Under the pieces are notes generated by a model. The model did not search any database and was not told the DNA's origin. It saw only the letters and a program-made list of their open reading frames with translations. A program made the position numbers and the translations under genes. From Paraescarpia echinospica (lineage: Eukaryota > Annelida > Polychaeta > Sabellida > Siboglinidae), in contig CM034537.1 of assembly GCA_020002185.1 (NCBI GenBank), positions 13,795,905-13,859,904 on the forward strand: a stretch of 64,000 nt of DNA, in the 5' to 3' direction. Shown here piece by piece: positions 36,258 through 43,330 of this stretch. Position 1 is the stretch's first letter. Each line of letters opens with the position of its first letter.

Positions 36258-36982
36258 TGTGTGTGTCTGTGTGTGTGTGTGTGTCACAATGTGTGTATCA
36301 TCAAATCTGTGAAAATTTGTGTATATTTAATTAATAAAAATTCTGTAAATGGTATTTTGGTTATACTTGCATATGTGAGCAACTGTTCTCTTTAACAAAA
36401 TTGCAAATTCCCTGTCTCAAGACTCAACTGACAGCAAAATAACAAGAATATAGAGTTACGCACCAAATTGCATGCTACTGAATTAGTGTCATACATGTAT
36501 TCCCACTATGGGTCACTTACCGCTGACAATTCAATGCCAAACCAGATCCCTTGTGCACCTGGCAAGATTCCTTTGTAGTGAACTTTGCCAACCATTTTCT
36601 CCTGCGATATACTATACTTGCTGAGAACATAGACAGTTGAACCAGAGGCAATTTCTGCTGCCTCCTTCAACCAGGATGGGTCCATGAAGACTTTCAGACG
36701 CTCACTACACACGGTCAGTGCGAGAAGGAGATTATACTGGTCACCGGATAACGGTTTCACGTCACCATGTTCATAACGTAGGACAGCCCCGTTGTGTTCC
36801 TCCGAGTACAGGATAAACTCCGATGTATGACCGTGTGTGTGATACTGTCTGGGCGTCGAGTCAGAGTCTTTCGTGAACCAGAGACTTCCCTCCAGCACAA
36901 CGATTTCATCCCATTTGTGTTTCCCGTGGAGGCTCTTTTCTTTCCTCCTCGCTATCTGCTTCTTAGTAAGTATGTAGTACAT
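22030..36982 (-). CDS. CYLD: CYLD deubiquitinase (14 exons)
   Basis: CYLD is a cytoplasmic USP-family protease that removes K63- and Met1-linked ubiquitin and restrains NF-kappaB and JNK signalling. Exons (minus strand, 5' to 3'): 36521-36982, 34523-34798, 32528-32666, 30692-31192, 29836-30200, 28930-29086, 28084-28348, 27734-27825, 25971-26037, 25404-25524, 24676-24784, 23540-23655, 22670-22904, 22030-22220. They join to 3096 bases, about 1031 residues against 956 in human. CAP-Gly domains span exons 1-2, 2-3 and 5-6. The USP Cys box [16 protein letters not shown] puts the catalytic Cys at about residue 673 (28230-28232), and the His box [12 protein letters not shown] is near residue 943. 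A zinc insert with CxxC pairs is in exon 12. The C-terminus [10 protein letters not shown] matches CYLD. Acceptor choice for exon 4 is the weak point. Confidence 0.95.
22338..22381. repeat. Perfect 17-bp stem hairpin in CYLD intron 13
   Basis: CTTATCCAATTTTGTAA and its exact inverse are separated by about 10 bases. It is probably the remnant of a palindromic element. Confidence 0.8.
22670..22904 (-). CDS. CYLD: CYLD exon 13 (USP His box)
   Basis: It encodes [16 protein letters not shown]...[20 protein letters not shown] then ...[19 protein letters not shown] holds the catalytic His. Donor G|GTAAGA, acceptor TTCCAG. Read-through past 22904 reads into a DNA transposon. Confidence 0.95.
22982..23172. 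mobile_element. Short DNA transposon (Tigger/pogo-like MITE)
   Basis: The ends AGTGGAACCTCAATATTAAG and (reverse) TGGTGGACCCTTGTTTTAGG with a shared AAGGTCACC block form imperfect inverted repeats about 190 bases apart. Ends of the CAGTGGACC style are typical of pogo/Tigger elements. It lies in CYLD intron 12. Confidence 0.65.
23540..23655 (-). CDS. CYLD: CYLD exon 12 (zinc-binding insert)
   Basis: It encodes [20 protein letters not shown] then ...YCDGCLKT, with CxxC pairs spaced as in the B-box-like insert of the CYLD catalytic domain. Acceptor GATTGCAG, donor ACG|GTAAGA. It was missed by simple ORF length but closes frame with both neighbours. Confidence 0.9.
23690..23750. repeat. CACACC/CACAGA microsatellite
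   Basis: Imperfect (ACACCC)n/(ACACAG)n runs. Confidence 0.8.
23787..24199. mobile_element. Tigger-like MITE with CAGTAAAC ends
   Basis: Inverted ends CAGTAAACTTCGGTTATTAC and (reverse) CAGTAAACCTCGGATATAAC flank 413 bases of AT-rich, non-coding DNA. The same end sequences flank the composite block at 31208-31903. Confidence 0.75.
24351..24423. repeat. Foldback repeat, about 27-bp arms
   Basis: CAAACAATCAAGAGGGAAAC then TTGT pairs with ACAAGTTTCCCTGTTGATTG then TTTG, with one or two mismatches. Confidence 0.75.
24676..24784 (-). CDS. CYLD: CYLD exon 11
   Basis: It encodes [20 protein letters not shown] then [14 protein letters not shown], nearly the human [14 protein letters not shown] segment. 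Acceptor TTTTCAG, donor G|GTAAGT. Confidence 0.95.
24970..25305 (+). mobile_element. SINE, copy 2
   Basis: Same family as 17168-17515; head GTGGAGTGCTGTGGGACAGC, a damaged box B (GGGTTTGACTCC) and tail ACTGGATACTGCGCTATATA. It is in CYLD intron 10. Confidence 0.85.
25404..25524 (-). CDS. CYLD: CYLD exon 10
   Basis: It encodes [20 protein letters not shown] then [15 protein letters not shown], matching [20 protein letters not shown] of human CYLD. Acceptor GTTTCAG, donor GGG|GTGAGT. Confidence 0.93.
25971..26037 (-). CDS. CYLD: CYLD exon 9
   Basis: A 67-base exon; acceptor GGTTTCAG, donor AA|GTAAGT. It encodes [20 protein letters not shown] then QL, matching the [20 protein letters not shown] region. 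Confidence 0.92.
27453..27658. repeat. 24-bp minisatellite, about 8 units
   Basis: The unit is roughly GGTCATAATGGACAGGATCC then ACCT. The 24-base period keeps frames open on both strands, which explains the ORFs here. It is in CYLD intron 8. Confidence 0.88.
27734..27825 (-). CDS. CYLD: CYLD exon 8
   Basis: A 92-base exon: acceptor TTTCAG, donor G|GTGAGT. It encodes [20 protein letters not shown] then [10 protein letters not shown], corresponding to human KIMKLRKILEK...GFTSEEK. A second, inverted fragment of this exon with its donor lies at 31466-31521. Confidence 0.92.
28084..28348 (-). CDS. CYLD: CYLD exon 7 (USP Cys box)
   Basis: It encodes [20 protein letters not shown], with the catalytic Cys in NSCYLD, then the finger region ending [11 protein letters not shown]. 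Acceptor CCCTGCAG, donor AA|GTGAGT. Confidence 0.96.
28930..29086 (-). CDS. CYLD: CYLD exon 6 (CAP-Gly 3 end)
   Basis: Acceptor [27 protein letters not shown] follows GLEM directly and parallels human CAGCTDGTFRGTRYFTC. It ends RRESL, joining AFG in exon 7 as in human NSLAFG. Confidence 0.92.
29087..29835. other. CYLD intron 5
   Basis: Apart from the SINE tail fragment, nothing recognisable. Confidence 0.45.
29105..29160 (-). mobile_element. SINE tail fragment
   Basis: Reverse match to the SINE 3' body (TAAAGCATTTTACAACGCTG-like). It lies just upstream of CYLD exon 6. Confidence 0.5.
29836..30200 (-). CDS. CYLD: CYLD exon 5 (linker, CAP-Gly 3 start)
   Basis: Acceptor ACATTGCAG, donor ATG|GTGAGT. 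It encodes an acidic [10 protein letters not shown] patch and then [20 protein letters not shown] and [19 protein letters not shown], matching the third CAP-Gly (YGVIRWIG) of CYLD. Confidence 0.93.
30692..31192 (-). CDS. CYLD: CYLD exon 4 (linker with YRPA repeats)
   Basis: A long open exon encoding a Thr/Ser/Pro-rich linker with degenerate repeats of the DTVTYRPAQ(A/P)L type (about 30840-31010). The donor AATG|GTAGGT is in phase with exon 5. The start at 31192 is inferred from phase; a better-looking acceptor ATAG at 31209 would be out of phase with exon 3 as modelled. Confidence 0.75.
31259..31458 (-). mobile_element. SINE, reverse partial copy
   Basis: Reverse complement of the SINE body, ending abruptly at GCTGAGTGAACTGG where the CYLD exon 8-like sequence begins; the tRNA-like head is missing. 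Confidence 0.85.
31466..31521 (+). pseudogene. Inverted fragment of CYLD exon 8 plus its donor site
   Basis: TTGGATAAACTGGGCACTGT continues with near identity to coding-strand CYLD exon 8, including the intronic GAGTAGAC after the exon end. It reads [15 protein letters not shown] against [15 protein letters not shown] in the gene. The donor is GC instead of GT. It lies in CYLD intron 3 in opposite orientation to the gene. Confidence 0.85.
31556..31876 (+). mobile_element. SINE, full copy with 9-bp target duplication
   Basis: Box A and box B (GGTTTAAATCC) head, standard body and tail, flanked by ATTAATTAT at 31547-31555 and 31877-31885. Confidence 0.9.
32131..32167. repeat. Three-copy 15-bp tandem repeat
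   Basis: CCTTGCATGTACAAC is repeated three times without change. Confidence 0.9.
32528..32666 (-). CDS. CYLD: CYLD exon 3 (CAP-Gly 2 end)
   Basis: Found by searching the gap between exons 2 and 4. Acceptor TTTTAG, then [20 protein letters not shown], which continues VGVEF and carries the CAP-Gly [13 protein letters not shown] pattern. The donor is G|GTATTA, or an internal GTGAGT 26-30 bases earlier in the same phase. Confidence 0.8.
32810..33480 (+). mobile_element. CR1/L2-type LINE 3' fragment
   Basis: Plus-strand reading gives [40 protein letters not shown] and [20 protein letters not shown] then [20 protein letters not shown], the C-terminal end of a CR1-like reverse transcriptase. A frameshift near 33185 and later stops disable it. 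Its 3' UTR recurs at 57470-57660. It lies in CYLD intron 2. Confidence 0.9.
34130..34335. mobile_element. Foldback/MITE with about 95-bp arms
   Basis: Outer arms TATACCTAGACCTCATGGATT...and their inverse, inner perfect arms AAAGTTTAAACAGAACAGAA then TAAATGTGTGTATTATATA around a TATA centre at about 34233. It is followed by a (TA)n run (34328-34362). No coding content; in CYLD intron 2. Confidence 0.85.
34523..34798 (-). CDS. CYLD: CYLD exon 2 (CAP-Gly 1 end, CAP-Gly 2 start)
   Basis: Acceptor TTGTTGCAG, donor GTAAGT, phase 0 both sides. [20 protein letters not shown] parallels the human [20 protein letters not shown] segment. Then [11 protein letters not shown]...VGVEF starts the second CAP-Gly. 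Confidence 0.93.
34799..36520. other. CYLD intron 1 with (GT)n microsatellite
   Basis: AT-rich intron; an interrupted (GT)n tract at 36187-36294 is the only clear structure. Open frames rich in Cys/Val or His/Thr across it are artefacts. Confidence 0.7.
36521..36982 (-). CDS. CYLD: CYLD exon 1 (N-terminus, start of CAP-Gly 1)
   Basis: ATG at 36980-36982 opens [16 protein letters not shown]; the exon ends [20 protein letters not shown] then IELSA, the first half of a CAP-Gly fold, before donor GTAAGT. It is the first ATG of a 154-codon open exon at the position expected for CYLD. Confidence 0.9.
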
Positions 36983-37491
36983 GTTTCTTCACAACTGCCG
37001 TTATGCACAATCACCATCACACCAATTTACACACCTCTTTCGACTTACGAAAATAAACCTTTCTCAAACATGGGATTGATGGGAATTCCCGTGGTTTTAC
37101 GTCATGTCCGACTCATCGGACCAAATTTCCGTGTAAAATAATTCCCTGCAACCTGCGTGTAATAGTGTTTACTGTTAGGTTTTTTCATAACTTGGATCAA
37201 ATTTTCACTTGTGTGTCGTAACATGGTATCGTCTCCTTTATCACATGTCGTGACATATTATATAACTAATATTGTTACAACCAGCGCAATAATATAATAG
37301 TTTTACACCTGACGAGTTCGGACTAAAATAGCACGGTGGGATTTCCAAAGACTGTTGTCTACCTAGCGACCAAGCCAAAACTACCGCCATGCAGCAGCGC
37401 CACCTGGATATTCTCTCAAACTGAACCAGCTCTATGTCACTAGCCAACTCACTTGCCAACTGTAAATGTGTCACTAACTTTATTCGGTGTG
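36983..37491. promoter_or_regulatory. Divergent CYLD / PUDP-copy-A intergenic promoter region
   Basis: 509 bases separate the CYLD start codon (minus) from the intact first exon of the PUDP duplicate (plus). A perfect kappaB-type palindrome GGGAATTCCC lies at 37081-37090 and a CRE-like TTACGTCA at 37098-37105. From about 37170 onward the sequence is duplicated upstream of the functional PUDP gene at 55026. Confidence 0.55.
37081..37090. promoter_or_regulatory. Candidate NF-kappaB site
   Basis: GGGAATTCCC fits GGGRNWYYCC and is a full palindrome, about 100 bases upstream of the CYLD start codon. Mammalian CYLD is known to be NF-kappaB-inducible; function here is inferred. Confidence 0.45.
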
Positions 37492-37552
37492 ATGACATCA
37501 GTTGTAAAACCAGTGACACATGTTATTTTCGATGTTGATGGATTGCTCCTCG
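37492..37552 (+). pseudogene. PUDP duplicate copy A, exon 1 (intact, orphaned)
   Basis: ATG opens MTSVVKPVTHVIFDVDGLLL, ending phase 1 at the same GTAGAT donor as the real gene. It carries the HAD nucleophile motif DVDG. It differs from the functional exon at five bases, mostly replacement changes, and its KPVTH is closer to the vertebrate PVTH than the KQVTH of the functional copy. No matching exons 2-5 were found before 50 kb. It could instead be an alternative first exon for PUDP. Confidence 0.75.
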
Positions 37553-38137
37553 GTAGATACAGGAACACAAGAACATTAACTATTATTTGTTTGTCTTTGC
37601 CCAGTTGGCTGACCTAAGGCTAAGCCTAAGCCTAAGGCTAAGCTAGCCTTATCAAGTTCTAGGGGGACATGCAGACCTCTATTTAAATTAAGCTTAACTT
37701 CAGAATATGGGCAGGGGTCTGACTGAGTCGTTGACTTTTTGCTAGACGTTAGAGTAAAACGAGAGTAATCTTATGTTACTTAAATGGCCTAAATTGGTTG
37801 TCCTTGCACTGATCCAGCCTAGCCCTATCCCTCACCCAGGGAAGTAATTAGTTATATCATATAGTAGGTGGACACCATTTAAGTACATTTTTTTTAATAT
37901 TGCCAAAAAGAGGTAGTCGTTACATGTAAAATAACGTGTTTGAGGATAATATAATTATCCAATAATAAGATTTATGCATTCATGAGTCACTTTTTAATAG
38001 CAGGAATTACAATTTACATACTGGTTAACGATATATTAGCAATAAAGAATTGATTGTATGTGTTGTCTCCTGTTTCACTGAGATCAATATTTTCAGGAAT
38101 AATCTCCAAGTTGGAAACAACACATTGTGTCCTTTAA

Positions 38138-39078
38138 CAGATCTACCACTTTTTTGGGTTGCAATCTGTATTTTTGACCTAAAATTCTATAAGAATCTGT
38201 ATCGATCCGTATATATCAACATGTGAATACAAGTACGTAATTTTATTACTCATACATTATACCCAATTAACATTTGCCACAAACTACATTCATCACTGTG
38301 ACTCAGCATGCGTTGCAGATTTAGCTAGTATCAGCATCTCCATTGACACAGCCAACTGGTGACAGGAGTTGTCGATGTTCAGTTTACACAGAAGGGACGC
38401 AGTAATGGTGTCCGCATTCAAGCTGTGGCGTGCGTCTGTGTTTATTTTCCGCAAGATAGAAAACAACCTCTCTACATCATATTTGCCAACAGAGGCGTCT
38501 TGATTGAATCTCAAACGAGACGCCTGCAACAGCGTCTTGATTGAATCTCAGACGAGACGTGGTCGATCTACCGCGCTTGGCCGTCCTCTTCCAGCACGAT
38601 GACTTCATTGGTCAACAGTTGAAAGTCTCCATACCCATCTTTCGGCTGTTTGGCATCAACGTCGGGGGCAAAGCGGGCTGCCAGACGCACAATCGACTCG
38701 TACGTGAGGTTCACACGGGCTGCAGGGTCGAGGACACTCAAGTCGCGCAACACTTGGTCGCTGAAAACTTTGCGACCATTTTGCACACAACCGCACATTA
38801 GAATACGCGCTCATCGTTAAGTTAGTTCGTTCTTTCGATGTAGCCTAGTTAGTCATTAAAATAAACGAATTATTTCATAGCACCTAAAGCTGTTGTTTTT
38901 TTCGACTGATACATGGTTTTGTGACGCATACACGTAACTAATGTGGCTAAATAAAGATTTTTCTAAATTGTATTGAAATCCGTATCGAAATGGAGTACGT
39001 ACGGCCGGCCGTATTATTAAACAAATCGTCAATATCGGTATCGCGGATACGGGTAATCCGTATCATGTGGCAGGTCTG
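38138..39078 (-). mobile_element. hAT element with transposase remnant
   Basis: Ends CAGATCTACCAC and (reverse) CAGACCTGCCAC; flanks CCTTTAA on the left and CCTTTATA on the right. The unoccupied site is present in the paralogous block near 55993 (CCCTTTATTG). Minus-strand frames encode ERLFSILRKINTDARHSLNA then DTITASLLCKLN, typical of the hAT C-terminal dimerisation region. Too short and broken to be autonomous. Confidence 0.85.
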
Positions 39079-39362
39079 CCTTTATAGAGGTCTTTGTAAT
39101 TATGACTTTGTGTTTGCTATATACTGGAAGTTCAAAGAGAAAAGTAAAACTGTTTACTATATTTCCGTGGCGTCACTATGGAAAATTATGACACTATTTT
39201 TAGACTGCATATACAAGGGGCATCATAGGCTGCCACACCTGGTCGGTCAATGACTGCGTGAGAGCAAATTGGAAGTATTTTATCAATACGAAATTAATGG
39301 AAATGGAAATCTCTACAGAGTACGTGGTGTGCATGAGGACCACAAGTTTTTACTTCTAATCA

Positions 39363-40008
39363 TCCTCGCGCGCCAGGGGTCGCTGATGCTGATTACGTCA
39401 GTGCCAGCCAGCAGGTGAGGTGGTCATAATAAAACTAATTTCAACAAACCGTGGCTCGTGTTACATGCAATGTTTAGGAAGAAGAAGCAATTATTAAAAT
39501 ACATAATACCGTTCAGCTGCTCGTGCTAATGGGCGAACGGGTCATTACATATTGGGATTCCCAGAAGTCGTTTATCCGTCTTCAAATTGGGGCGGGTATT
39601 TGCGCTGTTCTCACGGGTGATGCAGTCGCAACTGGCGAAGTCAATTACTAGTTTGACTCATTCTCGCGCGCCAGGGGTCGCTGCTGCTGATTACGTCAGT
39701 CCCAGCCAGCAGTACCCCTGGCTGATCGCTTTGCGAAACTCTTAATTTACGCTCAGCCTATCAAATCGCTCACTAGATCAGTAGATCTACTCAGGTCAGG
39801 TGGTCATAATAAAACTAATTTCAACCAACCGTGGCTCATGTTACATGCAATGTTTAGGAAGTAAAAGCAATTATTCGAATACACAATACCGCTCAGCTGC
39901 TCGTGCTAATGGGCGAACGGGTCATTATATATTGGGATTCTCAGAAGTCGTTTATCCATCTTCAAATTGGGGCGGGTATTTGCGTTGTACTCACGGGTGA
40001 TGCAGTCG
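39363..40008. repeat. Two-unit direct repeat (266 and 348 bp)
   Basis: Units 39363-39628 and 39661-40008 share CTCGCGCGCCAGGGGTCGCT, GATTACGTCAGT, GGTGGTCATAATAAAACTAA, GGGCGAACGGGTCATTA and GTGATGCAGTCG. The first lacks about 80 internal bases. Possibly tandem LTR-type regulatory sequence. Confidence 0.8.
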
Positions 40009-40690
40009 TATGATGGCCGAGAAGGGCCATCGCGTTTTTGTGTGTCAACCTGCAGCGCCATGGGGAGATGACGCGATGCGCGATGCGATGCGATGAGCGA
40101 TGCGATGGGCGATGCGATGGACGATGCGCGATGCGATGCGTTGCGCGATGCGATGGGCGATGCGATGCGATGCGCGATGCGATAGGCGATGCGCGATGCG
40201 ATACGCGATGCGATGCGCGATGCGATACGCGATGCGCGATGCGATGCGATGCGCGATGCGATACGCGATGCGTTGCGCGATGCGATGGACGATGCGCGAT
40301 GCGATGCGATGCGCGATGCGATGCGATACGCGATGCGATGGTATACATTATAAAGGTGCCGCAATGAGCATGCGTACGCCGAAAACGAGACATAGGCAGC
40401 CATTTTTATTTATTTGTATTAAACACATTTCTTGATGACGCTGACTGTACGTATACGGTTACACATCTAGTTATTGTGCACAAAAGATTATGTGATTGTA
40501 CTTCTAAATATTGTCTCGGACATCTACTGGGATTTAATTTAGCCAAACAAAAACGGGTGCCAGGCAGGCAGCCTCTTCGCAAAAACTAGACTAGGGACTG
40601 AATTAGGTTACTTTATAACATGAAATATGTACCTATTCAACATTTTATTTGTTAAATAATTATTGTTTCCATCTGGATATCCCTGATTGC
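40009..40690 (-). mobile_element. Reverse LTR-like copy with internal satellite
   Basis: Its reverse complement follows 47058-47775: a GGATATCCAGA block, AGAAGTAC, TAACCGTATACGTACAGTCA, CGTTTTCG, the satellite, then CATGGCGCTGCAGGTTG and CGATGGCCCTTCTCGGCCAT. It lacks the last about 40 bases of the other copy. Confidence 0.7.
40068..40341. repeat. CGATGCGATG short-period satellite
   Basis: About 270 bases of mixed GCGATG/CGATGC units with a 6-10 base period. Open frames (Arg-Asp-Ala-Met repeats) are artefacts. Confidence 0.92.
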
Positions 40691-41106
40691 AAATATAAAC
40701 ACTATTTTGTGTGCCTGCAGACACGATGAACCAGGGATGGTTAAGGTATTTCTCAGTTTAACATTAACCAACTGTTTTGAAGCCTATTTGTTTATATTTA
40801 TTAATTAATGACATAATATCTGTTCAGAATGCAAACATGTTATTTATGCTTTATATAAATTAAAATATAAACTTTTCATAATTTATGCTTCTTGATTTAC
40901 TCCTCGGTCCCCAATACTTCCATGTCTGGAAAAAAAACTGACACATATTCCGTGAGACGATCTTCGACACAAATGCAGTGATGTTTAATGACTTAATCTG
41001 GGTTCCGTAGTAGCACATAAAAGCAGCGTTGCACCGAAATACAAGTACGAATAACGCGGTGTCAATAAATAGGACCGCTCAAATCAGGCTACCAGCGCTA
41101 TTGGAC

Positions 41107-41214
41107 CACGTAATAAACAGCCGAAATTGACAGGAAGTTAACTTGTAGTAGGTCTACTAGGAGGTAGCCGAAATTGACAGGAAGTTAACTTGTAGTATGT
41201 CTACTAGGAGGTGC
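41107..41214. repeat. Two-copy tandem duplication, about 54-bp unit
   Basis: CCGAAATTGACAGGAAGTTA then ACTTGTAGTA(G/T)GTCTACTAG appears twice in a row. Confidence 0.8.
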
Positions 41215-41248
41215 ACGGTGCGCGCGGTCCGTCTACAATTCGATTCAC

Positions 41249-41478
41249 TTAGGGGTCATCTCAGAACGTCGATGTCCGATATCAGACGAAATTACTTTCA
41301 TCTTGCCTCAGCCCCCCCACCCACCTCAGATTTTTTTAATATTAATATGATGATACCAGTATAATTAAGAGTGTCGGTCGATGTCCGACGCCATATGAAA
41401 CTGCCTCAGACCCCCGTCCCCCCAACAAAAATAATTTCGCTTGATATCGGACATCGATGTTCCGAGATGATCCCTTAG
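41249..41478. mobile_element. MITE with about 45-bp inverted ends
   Basis: AGGGGTCATCTCAGAACGTC then GATGTCCGATATC pairs with GATATCGGACATCGATGTTC then CGAGATGATCCCT. The interior is non-coding, with C-runs. Confidence 0.75.
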
Positions 41479-41640
41479 CAAAAATGAAACTACACTCTAG
41501 GAACGACGATTCGCTACATCGTTTGTGCATTTTATATGTAGGTTTGGTAAAATAATTAGAGACAATACTATTTTAGTTTACGATTTAGATATTTTATTAT
41601 AAACTAAAGACACTAAAGTTTAGTAGGGTCTAACTGATTA

Positions 41641-41677
<37 letters not shown>

Positions 41678-42686
41678 ATATTTATGTAAGGCATAATGAA
41701 CATGATATGTACACCTATGAAAATATGTCATGTCATTACTGAATAAATATTCAAGAAATGTTTACTTCAAAGCCCACGGTTAATGTTCAACTAAAAAATG
41801 CCATCAACATCCCTGTTTTTCATGTGTGGAGGTACATAAATTATTGTTTATATTTTCGATCAAGGATATTCAGATGAAACCATTCAAAAATTAAATGGGG
41901 AGTGGTAGAAGAGGTACACACCTCATGATATGAAGTAATTCATTTTTGGTCTCCGGTATTGGTGAGAGAACCTAGATTACATTCTTTAAAGTGATTGCCC
42001 GCATGCCCCCATTTATCTTAGTCTAAACTCAATCGCATTAGGCTTCTATCTTAAAGTGAATAAAAACATCTATTGCTTGAATTCATGTTATATTACATCC
42101 TGCTATCTATTTCCACGTCCACCAAACAAACAAAATCCAACAAATTCAATGAATTATAAATTCCACATTTTATGCTGTACATCCGGACATTTTCGAATAT
42201 GCATATTTTTGGCGCGCTTTTCGGGATGCCGAGATGTGACGTCACGTATGACTCAAACTCGCATCAGGCCGACCCTTTCCATGCATTCAGAGCATGTTTA
42301 CAAGAATAGCTTTTGGGTCGAAACGAGCGTCAGAATGAGTTATTGTGCAATTTTCCGATGTAATACAAACACTAGTCATCATAGAGGAACAAACAGTTAT
42401 CTTACGGTTCCTCATGAATCCAATTTTATTCAAAACAACGTATGCGAATGGGCCTACAAGTCAACTAGGTTCCGCCGAGCTTGGCCTTGGGATCGTTTTC
42501 AGAATAATTATATCGAATGCAACCAACGGGAGATAATCTACACCAATAAACATACATAGGAAACATATATTGTATCCAGCTACATAAAGTAACGTGTATA
42601 ATCTCATAATATCACTAGAATATCGATATATGAAGGAGTTGTACAATTGACCATAACAACTTAAATCAGTTAGACAGTTTATGCTG

Positions 42687-42770
42687 GTCCTGTTAGCTCA
42701 GTGGGTAGGCGCGTTGGTTACTTTTGGTTTATTTTACAATCGGGCGACGCCGGTTCAATCCTGACAGCAT
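42687..42770 (+). repeat. tRNA-like sequence in left arm
   Basis: Box A TAGCTCAGTGGGTAGGC (42694) and box B GGTTCAATCC (42752). The acceptor and anticodon stems do not pair well, so it is a tRNA relic or SINE head, not a confident tRNA gene. Confidence 0.55.
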
Positions 42771-43240
42771 GCAAACTATTGATTTTCTTTACACTTTTTT
42801 TGTTTATGTTTTCACGAAGTAATATAAACAAAATCATTTAGCATACTATGATGCACTGTTTATAAATAATTTTTATTTTTGTAGTAATTATTTATTCGCC
42901 ACAAAAATGAAAATATGGTCATTATATAACGATGTTTCTAAATTTTATTTATCCAAACAAATATAATGTAATGGATATATAATTTATTAATTGTAAACAT
43001 ATTGTACAGTAATATATTGTAATTATATATGTGAAAACAGATTGTGATCTGTCAGGAAAAATACAATTTAGAAACATCGTTGTATATAATGACCATATTT
43101 TCATTTTTGTGGCGAATAAATAATTACTACAAAAATATAAAAACATATTTACAAACAGTGCATCATAAGTATACTAAATGATTTTGTTGATATTACTTCG
43201 TGAAAACATAAACAAAAAAGTGTAAAGAAAATCAATAGTT

Positions 43241-43330
43241 TGCATGCTGTCAAGATTGAACCGGCGTCGCCCGATTGTAAAACGAATGCCAGAGAACCAA
43301 CGCGTTTACCAACTAAGCTATGAGGGCCGG
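43241..43330 (-). repeat. tRNA-like sequence in right arm
   Basis: Reverse reading gives box A TAGCTTAGTTGGTAAACGC and box B GGTTCAATC. The surrounding arm matches the left copy, but the A-box region differs at many bases while staying close to consensus. Confidence 0.55.

Larger units (their letters stand above)
37170..39245 (+). repeat. Segmental duplication, 5' block copy A (partner 55026-56135)
   Basis: The 5' flank, exon 1 and start of intron 1 align with the PUDP locus at 55026-56135, including CACGGTGGGATTTCC, CTAAGGCTAAG runs and TTATGACACTATTTTTAGAC. A hAT element (38138-39078) splits copy A relative to copy B. Confidence 0.88.

Noticed and set aside
37613..37655. CTAAGG/CTAAGC runs as interstitial telomere repeat
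   Set aside because: The unit is not TTAGGG, the tract is short, and the duplicate copy diverges; simple sequence only.
40038..40435. Long frames encoding Arg-Asp-Ala-Met or Ala-Ser-Arg-Ile repeats (also 47284-47796)
   Set aside because: They are open only because the satellite unit lacks stops in several frames on both strands; no start context, splice or conserved domain.
42687..42770. Functional tRNA gene
   Set aside because: A and B boxes are present but the acceptor and anticodon stems do not pair; treated as a tRNA-derived repeat.
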